This document shows positions 47,104-57,630 of a stretch of DNA of 64,000 nucleotides, in pieces. The notes beneath the pieces are model-generated. The model had not been told where the DNA came from and made no database searches. It saw only the letters and a program-made list of their open reading frames with translations. The translations under genes were made by a program, and so were the position numbers. Every line of letters begins with the position of its first letter. Within the stretch, counting starts at the first letter, position 1. This stretch comes from Pseudorhodoplanes sp. (lineage in GTDB: Bacteria; Pseudomonadota; Alphaproteobacteria; Rhizobiales; Xanthobacteraceae), in assembly GCA_022843165.1 (NCBI GenBank), contig JALHOD010000003.1:124001-188000 (forward strand), given 5' to 3'.

Positions 47104-49137
47104 TTATCGCGGCATCTCGCCAATGACCCTGACGATGTCGCCCGGCTGAGTGACCGGCAGCGAACAGGTTTCACCCACACAGACAAAAGCCGCCGAACCC
47201 TTGGCCGCTTTCAGCTTTTCTTGCGCCGGATGCGATGCAGGCAGGGATTGGGCGGATGCGGCACGTACCAGCACCCGGTTGAGGAAAGGCACGGCCCACG
47301 CCGCCTGGACAAGCGGTTCGGCGCCCTCTCCCGTTACGACGATCTCGACTGCATTGAGGCGCATGTCGATGGCGTTGAGGATGCCGAGATGGGCAAACAG
47401 ATTGTCGCCGCTGCTTCCGAGGATGCCGTCGATCAGACGATCGGCTTTTTCGCGCCACGCGTGGCCGCCTGTGAAGATGGCAAGGCGGAGCAGATTTTGC
47501 GCGGCCAATGCGTTTGGATTCGGCGTGGCGTCGTCCGAGGTGCTGGCCGGGCGCACCACCAGACCTTCGGCATCGTCTGCGGTCAGGTAGTAGCCATTGT
47601 TCGACGAATTGGCGTAATGCCGATCCAGAGCCTGCTGCCAGGTGACCGCCTGATTGAGGAAGCGCGTCTCGGCGGTGGCTTCGTACAGGGCCAGGGCCGC
47701 GCGGATCATGGCGGCAAAATCCGAGGCCAGACCGGGATGGAGCAGACGGCCTTGCCGCCAGGAATGGCCGAGCCGGCCGTCGCGCGTCATGTTCGTCGAA
47801 ATGAAATCGAAGGCCGTCCGGCCAAGCGCGATCCATGATGCTTCGCCCAGCATGGTGCCGGCATTCGCGAGTGCTGCGATCATCAGACCGTTCCAGTCGG
47901 CCAGCACCTTGTCATCCAGACCGGGGCGAACGCGGCTGTCGCGCATCTTCAGCAATGCGGCTCGAAGAGTGGCGAGCCGCGTCTCGTCGTCTTCCGTCCG
48001 GGGTATGGTCTTGAGACGGTTGAGAATCGTGTGACCCTCGAAATTACCCCCCTCGGTGACGTCGTAATGCGATGCGAAGAAAGCCGCGTCGTCCGCGCCG
48101 AGCACATCTCTGATTGCGGTCAGCGACCAGACATAGAACTTGCCCTCCTCGCCCTCCGAATCGGCGTCGAGCGAGGCAGAGAAGGCGCCCTCCGCCGTGG
48201 TCATTTCACGGCGTAGCCAGTCCACGGTTTCACGCGCACGCTGCAGAAACAGCGCATTGCCGGACCGGCGATAGGCCAGCGCCAGCAGCTCCAGAAGCTG
48301 CGCATTGTCGTAGAGCATCTTCTCGAAATGCGGCACCAGCCATTTGTCGTCAACCGAATAGCGCGAGAAACCGCCGCCCAGGTGATCGTAGATGCCGCCC
48401 TCGCAGATGCGTTCGAGCGTCAGTTCGGCGATGGCGAAATAGCGCGGCTCACCGGTGCGCAGGCCTGCGCGCCACAGATTTTCGGTCATCATGCATTGCG
48501 GGAATTTCGGGGCGCCGCGCAATCCGCCATGCACGGGGTCCATGGCGCCGCCCAGCTGCAATGCGACTTGGTCGAGCTCCTGCCGTCCGATCACCACGCG
48601 TTGCGGCGGCCGCGCCGTCTCTGCCAGCCGGCTCATCAGGGCGTCACGGTTCTGTTGGATCTTGCCGGGCTCTTCGCGAAACAGCCGCGCCACCTCGTGC
48701 AGCACATCGACAAAGGCCGGCCGGCCGTAACGCGAGCCATTCGGAAAATAGGTGCCGCCCCAGAACGGTTCGCCGTCCGGCGTCAAAAACATGGTCAGCG
48801 GCCAGCCGCCCTGCTCGCCCAGGTGATGCAGCGCCGACATGTAGATCTGGTCGATATCGGGCCGCTCTTCGCGATCCACTTTGATGTTGACGAACAGGTC
48901 GTTCATTATTGCCGCGGTGGCATTGTCCTCGAAACTCTCGTGCGCCATCACATGGCACCAATGGCAGGCGGCATAGCCGACGGAGAGCAGGATGGGCTTG
49001 TTTTTGCTTTTTGCTTCCGCCAGCGCGGCCGGTCCCCATGGCCACCAGTCGACCGGGTTTTGCTTGTGCTGAAGCAGGTAGGGGCTGGTCTCGTGGGCGA
49101 GGCGATTTTCGTGCGACGTGCCGGGCAATGCAGTCAT
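47104..49137 (-). CDS. DUF255/thioredoxin-domain protein (YyaL/SSP411 type)
   Basis: A 677-residue protein. The N-terminal thioredoxin-like domain (about 1-165) has [20 protein letters not shown], then [20 protein letters not shown] with a Cxx[21 protein letters not shown] and [20 protein letters not shown]. The rest is an (alpha/alpha)6 barrel resembling glycoside-metabolising folds ([40 protein letters not shown]). The ATG at 49137 fits the family N terminus. Function is not established. Convergent with the MCP-UrtA gene, 18 bases apart. Confidence 0.92.
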   Translation of the reverse strand: MTALPGTSHENRLAHETSPYLLQHKQNPVDWWPWGPAALAEAKSKNKPILLSVGYAACHWCHVMAHESFEDNATAAIMNDLFVNIKVDREERPDIDQIYMSALHHLGEQGGWPLTMFLTPDGEPFWGGTYFPNGSRYGRPAFVDVLHEVARLFREEPGKIQQNRDALMSRLAETARPPQRVVIGRQELDQVALQLGGAMDPVHGGLRGAPKFPQCMMTENLWRAGLRTGEPRYFAIAELTLERICEGGIYDHLGGGFSRYSVDDKWLVPHFEKMLYDNAQLLELLALAYRRSGNALFLQRARETVDWLRREMTTAEGAFSASLDADSEGEEGKFYVWSLTAIRDVLGADDAAFFASHYDVTEGGNFEGHTILNRLKTIPRTEDDETRLATLRAALLKMRDSRVRPGLDDKVLADWNGLMIAALANAGTMLGEASWIALGRTAFDFISTNMTRDGRLGHSWRQGRLLHPGLASDFAAMIRAALALYEATAETRFLNQAVTWQQALDRHYANSSNNGYYLTADDAEGLVVRPASTSDDATPNPNALAAQNLLRLAIFTGGHAWREKADRLIDGILGSSGDNLFAHLGILNAIDMRLNAVEIVVTGEGAEPLVQAAWAVPFLNRVLVRAASAQSLPASHPAQEKLKAAKGSAAFVCVGETCSLPVTQPGDIVRVIGEMPR

Positions 49138-49215
49138 GACTGAAATCCTTGGGCCGGAGGCCGGTGCGCCAGTTAGCGATGCCGGCACGCATGACCGTTA
49201 TGTGCGGCCGGCAAG

Positions 49216-49998
49216 ATGTCAAACGCGGGCGGGGCAGCTAAAGCTCCCCGCATGGGCGATTATGTTCCGATCATCGGCATTGTCATTGCGGCCTATCTTC
49301 TCGCCGGCTTCGTCAAGGGCGTGATCGGCATGGGCTTGCCGGCTGTGGCGCTCGCCGTGCTGGCCATGGTGATCACGCCGGCCCAGGCCGCGGCTCTTCT
49401 GATCGCGCCGTCGCTGGTGACAAATGTCTGGCAGATGCTGGCGGGTCCGCATTTCCTTGCGCTGGTCCGCCGTCTTGCAACCATGCTGATCGGCGTGTGT
49501 GCCGGGGCCTGGCTGGGCGCTGGAATTCTCACGGGACCAAACGTACGGGTCGCCGCACTCGGTCTTGGCCTCTCGCTTGTTGTGTTCGGCCTGTTCGGTT
49601 TGTCGAATATCCGCTTCGTGATCTCACGGCGGACCGAGATCTGGCTTGCACCGATTATTGGCGTTGCCACCGGTACGATCATGGCTGCGACCGGAATTTT
49701 CGTGATACCAGCCCTGCCCTATCTGCAAGCCATCGGGCTGGAAAAGGACGACCTGGTGCAGGCGCTGGGTCTGCATTTTACGTTCGCGACGTTTTTGCTG
49801 GCGGCGGTTCTCTATCAGGGCGGTGCGTTTGATGTGTCGGTGGCGGCGACATCCATGCTGGTCGTCATACCCGCGCTGATCGGCATGATCATCGGGCAAT
49901 GGGTCCGCGGTCGCGTGTCTGTTGTGGTGTTCAGGGCATGCCTGTTCATTGGCCTGTTGCTGCTGGGTGTCCAGCTCACAATTCGGAACTTGTTTTGA
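49216..49998 (+). CDS. TauE/SafE family (TSUP) exporter
   Basis: A 260-residue inner-membrane protein with about eight helices in two repeats: IIGIVIAAYLLAGFVKGVIG then MGLPAVALAVLAMVITPAQA, and the second-half repeat VATGTIMAATGIFVIPALPY, LQALGLHFTFATFLLAA-like HF segment. The family exports sulfite, sulfoacetate or related anions; the substrate here is not known. The sulfite dehydrogenase is 37 kb away, so a link is speculative. ATG 49216 used; 49252 (MGDYVPII) is an alternative. Confidence 0.87.
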   Translation: MSNAGGAAKAPRMGDYVPIIGIVIAAYLLAGFVKGVIGMGLPAVALAVLAMVITPAQAAALLIAPSLVTNVWQMLAGPHFLALVRRLATMLIGVCAGAWLGAGILTGPNVRVAALGLGLSLVVFGLFGLSNIRFVISRRTEIWLAPIIGVATGTIMAATGIFVIPALPYLQAIGLEKDDLVQALGLHFTFATFLLAAVLYQGGAFDVSVAATSMLVVIPALIGMIIGQWVRGRVSVVVFRACLFIGLLLLGVQLTIRNLF

Positions 49999-50172
49999 CC
50001 CAATAGGCGGGCACCTTGGCGATCTCGCTAAAAATCAAATTGTCTTTGTAATTATTGCTGCATGTCTTTGTGGGATGATGTCAGCGATCCCGTGCTACGC
50101 AAGTACACGCCAATCAGGACTTTCCTGCTGTGTATTTACAGTTTTCTGGGGACCGTTAAGGAGGCAGTAGCC

Positions 50173-50334
50173 ATGTTTGCCATCAGCTTCTCGCACTTCT
50201 TTCGTCAGTGGCGCGCATATGACGCCAATCTGTGCCGGCTGTCCCGTCTCGACGACCGCGCGCTGGCGGCGATCGGTATCAACCGCTTGGAAATTCCGCG
50301 TCTGGCATGGCAGAAGGCCGAGCGCACGGTTTGA
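50173..50334 (+). CDS. DUF1127 small protein
   Basis: A 53-residue Arg-rich protein: FAISFSHFFRQWRAYDANLC then RLSRLDDRALAAIGINRLEI, the DUF1127 pattern (W-x(n)-L-x-x-L-D-D-R-x-L-x-D/A-I-G-I). AAGGAGG lies 9 bases before ATG 50173. Short DUF1127 proteins of Agrobacterium and Rhodobacter bind RNA and affect sRNA and phosphate or carbon metabolism. The in-frame upstream ATG at 50062 has no ribosome site. Confidence 0.82.
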   Translation: MFAISFSHFFRQWRAYDANLCRLSRLDDRALAAIGINRLEIPRLAWQKAERTV

Positions 50335-50719
50335 GCTGAATCGCGCCTGAACACACGGCGCAATTCTGCGCTGGCAGATTCAGGCTTTCGGTGTCGCGCC
50401 GCATTCGGGTTTTTGCCACCGCGATTGATATCGAAAGTCGGCATCGACATCGCCAATCGAAAAGACGGCGCCTTGTTGCGGTGACTGCGCTCGACCGATC
50501 ATTTGAGCGAACGCGCGATCTCGCGTAAGGATGTGCTTCCCCAAATCATCAAAGTAACTCGCCTGGCCATTGCTTGGCTGTTTTTTTGTCCGCGGCAGAT
50601 CGCAGTCGCTGTGCCATGACGGCCTCTGATGCTATGGCAGAATAACTGCGGTGGCCGGAAAGAGTTCGCACGACGACGCTCCTCGACCCGGCAGAAGGAA
50701 TATATTCAGCGGGGTCCGC
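50335..50719. other. Intergenic region before mnmE, no gene seen
   Basis: 385 bases (316 if mnmE starts at 50651). Open frames on the minus strand are antisense shadows. An imperfect hairpin CCTGAA...TTCAGG with inner GGCGCAATTCTGCGC at 50347-50385 may end the DUF1127 transcript. A promoter for mnmE is expected near 50560-50640 but no convincing hexamers stand out. Confidence 0.4.
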
Positions 50720-52054
50720 GTGGTCCAGCCTGACACCATTTATGCCCTCTCCTCCGGCCGTCCGCCGGTTGCGATCGCGGTGATTCGAATCTCGGGTCCG
50801 CGCGCCGGCGACGCATTGAAGGCGCTGGCCGGACGCCTGCCGGAGCCACGTCGCGCCATGTTCGCGCGTGTGCGCGATCCGAAGACCACTGAGATCATCG
50901 ACGAGGCTCTGGCGCTCTGGTTTCCCGGACCCAACAGCGAAACCGGCGAAGACGCGGCCGAATTGCAGGTCCATGGCGGACGGGCGGTGATCGCGGCGGT
51001 GTTCAGCGCTCTGTCGCAGATCGACGGCCTGCGGCCGGCGGAAGCCGGGGAATTCACCCGCCGGGCATTCGAGAACGGCAAACTTGATCTCACGCGGGTC
51101 GAGGGCTTGGCCGACCTGATCTATGCGGACACCGATGTCCAGCGGCGACAGGCGCTGCGGCAATTACAGGGGTTTCTCGGCCAACGCGCGGAAGTCTGGC
51201 GGACAAAACTAATTGAAGCGCAGGCCCTGGTCGAGGCGGGCATCGATTTTTCCAACGAGGCTGACGTCGCAAGCGATGTGCTGACGCGCTCGCTGGCGGC
51301 GGTGCATGAACTGGCACACGAAATTGGCGACGCACTGGCTGATGCAAAGCGCGGCGAGCGTTTGCGCGAAGGTCTGGTGGTGGCGATTGCCGGCCCGCCC
51401 AATGCAGGGAAGTCGACGCTGCTGAACCGCATTGCACGGCGTGAGGCGTCGATCGTTTCGCCTTATGCCGGGACCACCCGTGATGTCATCGAGGTTCATC
51501 TCGATCTCGATGGTTATCCGGTGATCCTGCTCGACACCGCCGGCATTCGCGAGACCGACGATCCGGTGGAGCGCGAAGGCGTGGCCCGGGCCCGGGCCCG
51601 CGCTACGGCGGCCGATCTGGTGCTGTGGGTGGTGGATGCGACCGCACCGGCCTTGATGAACGCGCCACAGCGGGAGCATCAAGATTGCTGGATTGTTCAG
51701 AACAAGATTGATCTGAATCCTGCCGCGGCCCTGCCCGACCAACCTCGGTCATTCGGCATATCTGCGACCACCGGCGCCGGCGTCGAACATCTGGTCAAGG
51801 TGTTGTCGGCCCATGCGGCGGATGTGCTCGGTTCGCAGGAACCGGCTCTGGTGACGCGGGAGCGGCAACGCACTGCTTTGAGGGAGGCGGCTTCGGCGCT
51901 CGATCGTGCCATTACCGAAGGTACGGCCGGGCGTGAAGATGTATTCGCAGAGGAACTTCGCTTGGCGGCGCGGTCGCTGGGTCGGCTCACCGGACGCGTT
52001 GACGTTGAGGATATTCTCGATGTGATTTTCCGGGATTTCTGCATCGGAAAATAA
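50720..52054 (+). CDS. mnmE: tRNA uridine-5-carboxymethylaminomethyl(34) synthesis GTPase
   Basis: A 444-residue GTPase that with MnmG modifies U34 of tRNAs. The folate-binding N-terminal domain starts at [20 protein letters not shown] and has [20 protein letters not shown]; the G domain has [20 protein letters not shown], the TTRDVIEV switch, [15 protein letters not shown] and QNKIDL; the protein ends in FRDFCIGK with the catalytic Cys. GTG 50720 after GCGGGG gives the family start; GTG 50651 would add 23 residues. The mnmG gene is separated by an MCP gene. Confidence 0.95.
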   Translation: MVQPDTIYALSSGRPPVAIAVIRISGPRAGDALKALAGRLPEPRRAMFARVRDPKTTEIIDEALALWFPGPNSETGEDAAELQVHGGRAVIAAVFSALSQIDGLRPAEAGEFTRRAFENGKLDLTRVEGLADLIYADTDVQRRQALRQLQGFLGQRAEVWRTKLIEAQALVEAGIDFSNEADVASDVLTRSLAAVHELAHEIGDALADAKRGERLREGLVVAIAGPPNAGKSTLLNRIARREASIVSPYAGTTRDVIEVHLDLDGYPVILLDTAGIRETDDPVEREGVARARARATAADLVLWVVDATAPALMNAPQREHQDCWIVQNKIDLNPAAALPDQPRSFGISATTGAGVEHLVKVLSAHAADVLGSQEPALVTRERQRTALREAASALDRAITEGTAGREDVFAEELRLAARSLGRLTGRVDVEDILDVIFRDFCIGK

Positions 52055-52123
52055 AAACGCGCGCAGATTTCCGTATTCGCCGTTAGTGCAATGGTACCCT
52101 CTTTCTGAATCAGATTAGATTTT

Positions 52124-53929
52124 GTGCAAAGGAAACGCTCAGTTTTTCCGGCCGGAAGAAGTTGGAAAGCTGTGATCGGGGGCTCTGCGGTGACCGCAAC
52201 CGGGCATGCTGCAGGCGGCGACGTAGTTTATGCTGACTTGGAAGGCGCCTCGGTCTCTCCCGAGAGCGCCACCGAGTTGTCTGCTATTCGCGAAACCATA
52301 GACCTGCTGGAACTCGATCTCGGTGCGATGATTCGCGCCGTCGAGCGCGCTGCCGACATTGTGTGTTCCGGGACGCAGGCCTCTGCAGAAGCATTGTCCG
52401 CCATCAACACGCGTACGGAATCCCTGGCGTCCAAATCGCAGGATGCGAAGTTCAACGCGCTCCAGTTTGCGCAGTCGACCGAAGAACTGGCGCAATCTTT
52501 CAACGAAGTCGGACAGCGTGTGCGCCAGGCCGATGCGCTGGCGCAGGAAGCGGGCGCGGCGACGGAAGCTGCGACTCACTCCATCGATGGTTTGCGGTCG
52601 TCGTCTTCGGAAATCGGCAAGGTTGCCGCGCTTATTCAGAAAGTCACCAAGCAGACCAATTTGCTCGCACTGAACGCCACTATCGAAGCCGAACGGGCCG
52701 GTCAGGCTGGCCGGGGATTCGCGGTGGTGGCGGCAGAAGTGAAAGCGTTGTCCTTGCAAACCCAGCAGGCAACGGAAGAGATCAAACGCAAGATCAGCAT
52801 GCTGCAGGGTGACGCCGGAGCGCTGATCGCAGCCGTTCAGCGTATCGCCGAAGTGATCGGCACAATCAGGCCCCTGTTCAGCGCGGTCGCAAGCGCCGTT
52901 GAAGAGCAAGTGGTGACCGCGAACAATCTTTCCTCAACAGCGGGCGAGACATCGCGGTTCGTGGCGATTGTCGCCGATGGCGCAGAAGATATTCAGAAGG
53001 CTGCGGCGGCGGTGGCTGATCATGGCCGCAATGTCGATCACTCCGGGAAGGATGTCGCGTTACTGGCCGGCAAGCTGAAAACACGTTGCGTGATTTTTCT
53101 TCGGCAGACGGAAATTGGAGATCGCCGCCGACATGACCGCTTGCCATGCGATCTGGAGATCGAATTGCAGGCTCGCTTCGGTGTCGTCCGTGGCCATACC
53201 GCGGATATTTCGGAAGGCGGTGTGCTCATGCGACTGACGGATGCGCATTCCATTGCGGTCGGAGATGTCATCACGTCGGATATTCTCGGGCTCGGACGCA
53301 GCCAGGTTCGAGTGGTGAATCACTCTCATCTCGGATTGCATCTGCATTTCGTCGATTTCTCTGGCGCGACGCGCAGTGCAATCCTGAACAAGCTGGAAGA
53401 CATTCGCCGCGACAACAAGGAATTCATCGAGCGCGCGATTCAGGCTGCCGACCGCATCTCGAGCTTGTTCGAAGATGCTGTGTCGCGCGGCGTTCTCACG
53501 CAGGACCAGCTGTTCGATAACAATTATCAGCCGATAGAGGGCACCGAGCCGCTACAGCATCGCACCGCGTTTCTCGAGTGGCTGGAAACCGTGCTGCCGG
53601 GAATTCAGGAGCCGCTGCGGGCCAGCGACGAGCGGATGATTTTTTGCGCAGCGGTGGACCGGAATGCCTATCTGCCGGTGCACAACAGGATCTATTCGCA
53701 TCCGCAGCGGCCAGGCGACGTGGCGTGGAATACGGCGAATTCCCGCAATCGTCGGATCTTTGACGATCGGGCGGGTCTGGCCGCCGCGCGCAATGCGCGG
53801 CCTTATCTCATCCAAAATTATCCGCGCGATATGGGCAACGGCATCACCATCATGATGCAGGAGATTGATGCGCCGATCCGTGTAAACGGAAAGCACTGGG
53901 GCGGTTTTCGCACGGCCTATCGCCTCTGA
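52124..53929 (+). CDS. Soluble MCP-PilZ chemoreceptor with C-terminal sensor region
   Basis: A 601-residue protein without membrane helices. An MCP signalling domain (about 45-320) with tip [20 protein letters not shown] then [13 protein letters not shown] near 178-205; a PilZ domain (about 333-425) with [16 protein letters not shown] (c-di-GMP RxxxR) and [11 protein letters not shown] (D/NxSxxG), so c-di-GMP binding is likely; and a C-terminal region (about 440-601) with [57 protein letters not shown] and [11 protein letters not shown], a cytoplasmic ligand-binding-like segment seen in other alphaproteobacterial receptors. The start is uncertain: GTG 52124 is the furthest; no ATG lies near the N terminus. 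Confidence 0.88.
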   Translation: MQRKRSVFPAGRSWKAVIGGSAVTATGHAAGGDVVYADLEGASVSPESATELSAIRETIDLLELDLGAMIRAVERAADIVCSGTQASAEALSAINTRTESLASKSQDAKFNALQFAQSTEELAQSFNEVGQRVRQADALAQEAGAATEAATHSIDGLRSSSSEIGKVAALIQKVTKQTNLLALNATIEAERAGQAGRGFAVVAAEVKALSLQTQQATEEIKRKISMLQGDAGALIAAVQRIAEVIGTIRPLFSAVASAVEEQVVTANNLSSTAGETSRFVAIVADGAEDIQKAAAAVADHGRNVDHSGKDVALLAGKLKTRCVIFLRQTEIGDRRRHDRLPCDLEIELQARFGVVRGHTADISEGGVLMRLTDAHSIAVGDVITSDILGLGRSQVRVVNHSHLGLHLHFVDFSGATRSAILNKLEDIRRDNKEFIERAIQAADRISSLFEDAVSRGVLTQDQLFDNNYQPIEGTEPLQHRTAFLEWLETVLPGIQEPLRASDERMIFCAAVDRNAYLPVHNRIYSHPQRPGDVAWNTANSRNRRIFDDRAGLAAARNARPYLIQNYPRDMGNGITIMMQEIDAPIRVNGKHWGGFRTAYRL

Positions 53930-54075
53930 TTCTTTCGTTTCGGAAGCGAACCGCTGTATCGGCCGGAAGAACGTCTTGCCGCGCCGGGACGAGCCGGGAA
54001 ACGCCGAGAGAAGACGAAACAGCGAGGTTTTCCGGCGGGCGATCGCGCTATTTATGGTTAATGACCAATGACCAG

Positions 54076-54091
54076 TGTTTCACATGAAACA
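54076..54091. promoter_or_regulatory. parS: parS site 1 (ParB-binding)
   Basis: TGTTTCACATGAAACA matches the consensus TGTTTCACGTGAAACA at 15 of 16 positions (one central change) and is palindromic outside the centre. It lies 59 bases before mnmG, about 12.6 kb from the probable origin and 3.5 kb from parB. Confidence 0.85.
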
Positions 54092-54149
54092 CGAAGTCTT
54101 TTGACCCCGGCACGAGGCTCTACTAGATAGGCCATCTCGAGGATTTCCG

Positions 54150-56021
54150 ATGGACCTGCGTTTCGACGTCATTGTGATTGGCGGCGGTCATGCCGGCTGT
54201 GAAGCCGCGGCCGCCGCTGCACGCATGGGCGCGTCGACGGCGCTGGTCACGCACCGTTTTGCGACAATTGGCGCTATGTCCTGCAATCCGGCCATCGGCG
54301 GACTCGGAAAAGGTCATCTGGTGCGGGAAATCGACGCATTGGACGGCCTGATGGGTCGCGTGGCTGACCAGGGCGGAATTCAGTTTCGGGTTCTCAACCG
54401 CCGCAAGGGTCCGGCGGTGCGCGGTCCGCGCGCGCAGGCCGATCGCAAGCTTTATGCGGCGGCGATGCAGCGTGCGATCCGTGAAACATCGAATCTCACG
54501 GCGATCGAGGCCGAAGCCGACGAGCTGGTCGTTGAAAATGGCTGCATTTCCGGCCTCAAACTGGCGGATGGCCGGCTGATTTCGACCGGCGCCGTGGTTC
54601 TGACGACCGGAACGTTTTTGCGCGGTCTCATCCACATCGGCGAGCAAAAAACTCCTGGCGGACGGGTCGGCGAAGCCCCTGCCCTCGGTCTTTCGCTCTC
54701 CCTGGAGCGCCTGGGCCTGGGGCTCGGCCGTCTGAAGACCGGCACTCCACCCCGTCTCGACGGCCGCACCATCGACTGGAAGTCGCTGGACATGCAGCCC
54801 GGCGACGAGCCGCCGGAGCCGTTTTCCACCCTCACCGAGCGCATCACGACGCCCCAGGTTCAGTGCGGGATCACGCGGACGACCGGTGCCACGCATGATG
54901 TGATCCGGGCCAATGTGCACCGTTCGCCCATGTATTCCGGCCAGATCGAGAGCCGCGGGCCACGCTATTGTCCTTCCATAGAGGACAAGATCGTGCGTTT
55001 CGGGGAACGCGACGGGCACCAGATTTTCCTCGAGCCGGAGGGGCTGGACGACGACACGGTCTATCCCAACGGGATCTCGACCTCTTTGCCGGAAGACGTC
55101 CAGCGCGCGGTGGTTGCTTCGATTCCCGGGCTGGAAAAGGCCCGGATCATCAGGCCCGGCTACGCCATCGAATACGACCATGTGGACCCGCGCGAGTTGG
55201 GTCCGACGCTGGAAACCCGGGCCGTGACCGGGCTTTTCCTGGCCGGCCAGATCAACGGCACCACCGGTTATGAAGAGGCTGCGGCCCAGGGGCTTATGGC
55301 GGGTCTGAATGCGGCCGCCCGAGTCTCGAACAGCCCGCCGATCATTTTCGACCGCGCGGAGGCTTATCTGGGCGTGATGATCGACGATCTGGTGACGCGG
55401 GGGGTGTCCGAGCCCTACCGGATGTTCACCTCGCGGGCCGAATATCGCCTGGCCCTGCGGGCGGATAATGCCGACCAGAGGCTGACCGAAAGAGGAATCG
55501 CTCTCGGCTGCGTGGGTGGTGTTCGCCGTGAAACATATCGGGCGAAGGCCAAGGCGCTGGAGGAGGCGAGGGCGTTCGCGCGTTCGGTTTCCGTATCGCC
55601 GACCGAAGCCGACCGGCATGGCTTGGCCCTCAAGAAGGACGGCCACCGCCGTACGGCCTTCGAGCTTTTATCCTATCCTACCATCGGAATGATCGATGTT
55701 GCCCGGATCTGGCCGCAACTGGGCGAACTGCCAGCGAAGATCGCCGAACAGCTTGAAATCGACGCCAAATACGATGTCTATCTGTCGCGTCAGGCCGCCG
55801 ATGTGGCTGCCTATCGCCGGGATGAGTCGTTCGAGTTACCAGACGGGCTCGATTACGCCGATATCACAGGACTTTCCAATGAGGCCCGGCACAAGCTGCA
55901 GACCCATCGCCCCCGCACCATCGGCCAGGCCGGCCGCATTGATGGCATGACGCCTGCAGCCTTGACCCTGGTGGCCGCGCATCTGCGCCGAAAGGGTCGA
56001 AAAGCGGCATTGCAGGGATGA
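54150..56021 (+). CDS. mnmG: tRNA uridine-5-carboxymethylaminomethyl(34) synthesis enzyme MnmG
   Basis: A 623-residue FAD/NADH enzyme that works with MnmE on U34 of t[23 protein letters not shown] binds [63 protein letters not shown] and the [20 protein letters not shown] region are characteristic, and the helical C-terminal MnmE-binding part runs from about residue 545. Its TGA overlaps the rsmG ATG. A parS site precedes it. Confidence 0.97.
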   Translation: MDLRFDVIVIGGGHAGCEAAAAAARMGASTALVTHRFATIGAMSCNPAIGGLGKGHLVREIDALDGLMGRVADQGGIQFRVLNRRKGPAVRGPRAQADRKLYAAAMQRAIRETSNLTAIEAEADELVVENGCISGLKLADGRLISTGAVVLTTGTFLRGLIHIGEQKTPGGRVGEAPALGLSLSLERLGLGLGRLKTGTPPRLDGRTIDWKSLDMQPGDEPPEPFSTLTERITTPQVQCGITRTTGATHDVIRANVHRSPMYSGQIESRGPRYCPSIEDKIVRFGERDGHQIFLEPEGLDDDTVYPNGISTSLPEDVQRAVVASIPGLEKARIIRPGYAIEYDHVDPRELGPTLETRAVTGLFLAGQINGTTGYEEAAAQGLMAGLNAAARVSNSPPIIFDRAEAYLGVMIDDLVTRGVSEPYRMFTSRAEYRLALRADNADQRLTERGIALGCVGGVRRETYRAKAKALEEARAFARSVSVSPTEADRHGLALKKDGHRRTAFELLSYPTIGMIDVARIWPQLGELPAKIAEQLEIDAKYDVYLSRQAADVAAYRRDESFELPDGLDYADITGLSNEARHKLQTHRPRTIGQAGRIDGMTPAALTLVAAHLRRKGRKAALQG

Positions 56022-56683
56022 AAACGCGGGAATCGGCGCTCGATCTGGCGGCGGACCGGGCAAAAGCCCTGACATTGACCCCTGTTTCACGTGAAACCGA
56101 GGCCCGTCTGGACCGCTTCGTAGGCCTGCTAACCACTTGGCAAAACAGGATAAATCTGGTTGCGCCGTCCACGATGCCGAATCTGTGGACTCGCCATATC
56201 GCCGATTCCCTGCAGCTCTTAATGCTCGTAGAAACCCCGATGCTCTGGCTTGATCTGGGGTCTGGAGGCGGTTTTCCGGGGATGATCATCGCTTGCTCGC
56301 TGGCCGAGCATCCAGGCGCCATCGTTCACCTCGTGGAGAGCAACCAGAAAAAGGCGGCTTTCCTTCGCGAGGCGGTGCGGGTCACGGGCGCCCCGGCGCA
56401 GGTGCATGCGATGCGGATCGAGGACTTCGCCGCGGAGTTTTCCGGCCGGGCCGATGTCGTCTCCGCGCGGGCGCTGGCGCCGCTGGCAAAGCTGCTGGCT
56501 GAAGCCTATCCGCTGTTGAAAACCGGTACTGTAGCTCTCTTTCCCAAGGGACAAGATGTTGATGTTGAATTGACCGAGGCCTCTAAATATTGGACATTTG
56601 ATGCCAAGTTGGTCCCGAGTCTGACCAATCCGGATGGCCAGATTGTTGTGATCCGGACGCTGGCAAAACGGCCGGTGAATTAA
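56018..56683 (+). CDS. rsmG: 16S rRNA (guanine(527)-N7)-methyltransferase
   Basis: A 221-residue SAM-dependent methyltransferase. [20 protein letters not shown] then [13 protein letters not shown], and [20 protein letters not shown] (SAM site), [19 protein letters not shown] and [20 protein letters not shown] are family marks. It overlaps mnmG by 4 bases. The codons for about residues 22-27 (VSRETE) contain a near-perfect parS site, so the coding sequence is also a ParB target. Confidence 0.96.
   Translation: MKTRESALDLAADRAKALTLTPVSRETEARLDRFVGLLTTWQNRINLVAPSTMPNLWTRHIADSLQLLMLVETPMLWLDLGSGGGFPGMIIACSLAEHPGAIVHLVESNQKKAAFLREAVRVTGAPAQVHAMRIEDFAAEFSGRADVVSARALAPLAKLLAEAYPLLKTGTVALFPKGQDVDVELTEASKYWTFDAKLVPSLTNPDGQIVVIRTLAKRPVN
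56083..56098. promoter_or_regulatory. parS: parS site 2 inside rsmG
   Basis: TGTTTCACGTGAAACC matches the consensus at 15 of 16 positions, with a perfect centre; the last base differs. It lies in the 5' end of rsmG, 2.0 kb from site 1 and about 1.5 kb before parB. Confidence 0.88.
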
Positions 56684-56711
56684 TGCTCCAAAGCAGTGAT
56701 CGGACGACGTC

Positions 56712-57587
56712 ATGATGATAGATACAGATGCGCCCCTTTCTCCTGTCCTGGAGGAGTCCGGCATGGCTCTTGATCACGAAAAAGTGAAGACCCCCCGGGT
56801 GCTGGCGCTCGCCAACCAGAAGGGCGGGGTCGGCAAGACCACGACCGCGATCAATCTCGGCACCGCCCTGGCCGCCATCGGCGAGCGCGTGCTGATCATC
56901 GATCTCGATCCGCAGGGCAACGCCTCGACCGGCCTCGGCATCGATCGCCGCAACCGGCAATGCTCGACCTACGATGTGATGGTCGGCGAAGCGCGGCTGC
57001 GCGATTCGATTCTCACCACCGCGGTGCCGCGTCTGCACATCGCGCCATCGACCATGGATCTCTCCGGTCTCGAACTGGAAATCTCGACCGCGCGCGATCG
57101 CGCCTTCCGTCTGCGCAACGCGCTCGCCGCGCTCAACAACGGCAACGCCGCGAGCGACTACACCTATGTGCTGGTCGATTGCCCGCCCTCGCTCAATCTT
57201 CTCACCGTCAACGCCATGGCGGCGTCGAACGCCATCCTGGTGCCGCTGCAATGCGAGTTCTTCGCGCTCGAGGGATTGTCGCAACTGATCAAGACGGTCG
57301 AGCAGGTGAAGGAAACGCTCAATCCCGATCTGACGATTCACGGCATCGTGCTGACCATGTTCGACGCCCGCAACAACCTGTCCAACCAGGTGGTCGCCGA
57401 TGTGCGCGAATTCATGGGCCGCAAGGTCTACGACACCATCATTCCGCGCAATGTCCGCATCTCGGAAGCGCCGTCCTACGGCAAGCCGGTGCTGGTCTAC
57501 GATCTGAAATGCGTCGGCAGCGAAGCCTATCTGCGGCTCGCGACCGAAATCATCCAACGCGAGAAGGAGCTCTGCGCAGCGAGCTGA
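56712..57587 (+). CDS. parA: Chromosome-partitioning ATPase ParA
   Basis: A 291-residue Walker-type ATPase that moves the ParB-bound origin along the nucleoid. RVLALANQKGGVGKTTTAIN carries the deviant Walker A; LIIDLDPQGNASTGLGIDRR, YVLVDCPPSLNLLTVNAMAA and LVPLQCEFFALEGLSQL are typical of chromosomal ParA. There is no N-terminal DNA-binding extension. parB follows after 43 bases. ATG 56712 gives a 32-residue leader before the ATPase core; ATG 56763 would shorten it. Confidence 0.97.
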   Translation: MMIDTDAPLSPVLEESGMALDHEKVKTPRVLALANQKGGVGKTTTAINLGTALAAIGERVLIIDLDPQGNASTGLGIDRRNRQCSTYDVMVGEARLRDSILTTAVPRLHIAPSTMDLSGLELEISTARDRAFRLRNALAALNNGNAASDYTYVLVDCPPSLNLLTVNAMAASNAILVPLQCEFFALEGLSQLIKTVEQVKETLNPDLTIHGIVLTMFDARNNLSNQVVADVREFMGRKVYDTIIPRNVRISEAPSYGKPVLVYDLKCVGSEAYLRLATEIIQREKELCAAS

Positions 57588-57630
57588 GATTGCGTCGAAC
57601 ACACGTCCTTAATTCAATCTGGAGCTCGAT

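Noticed and set aside
54473-54488. Possible additional parS in mnmG (TGCGATCCGTGAAACA)
   Set aside because: Only the right half matches the consensus; the left half fails at most positions.
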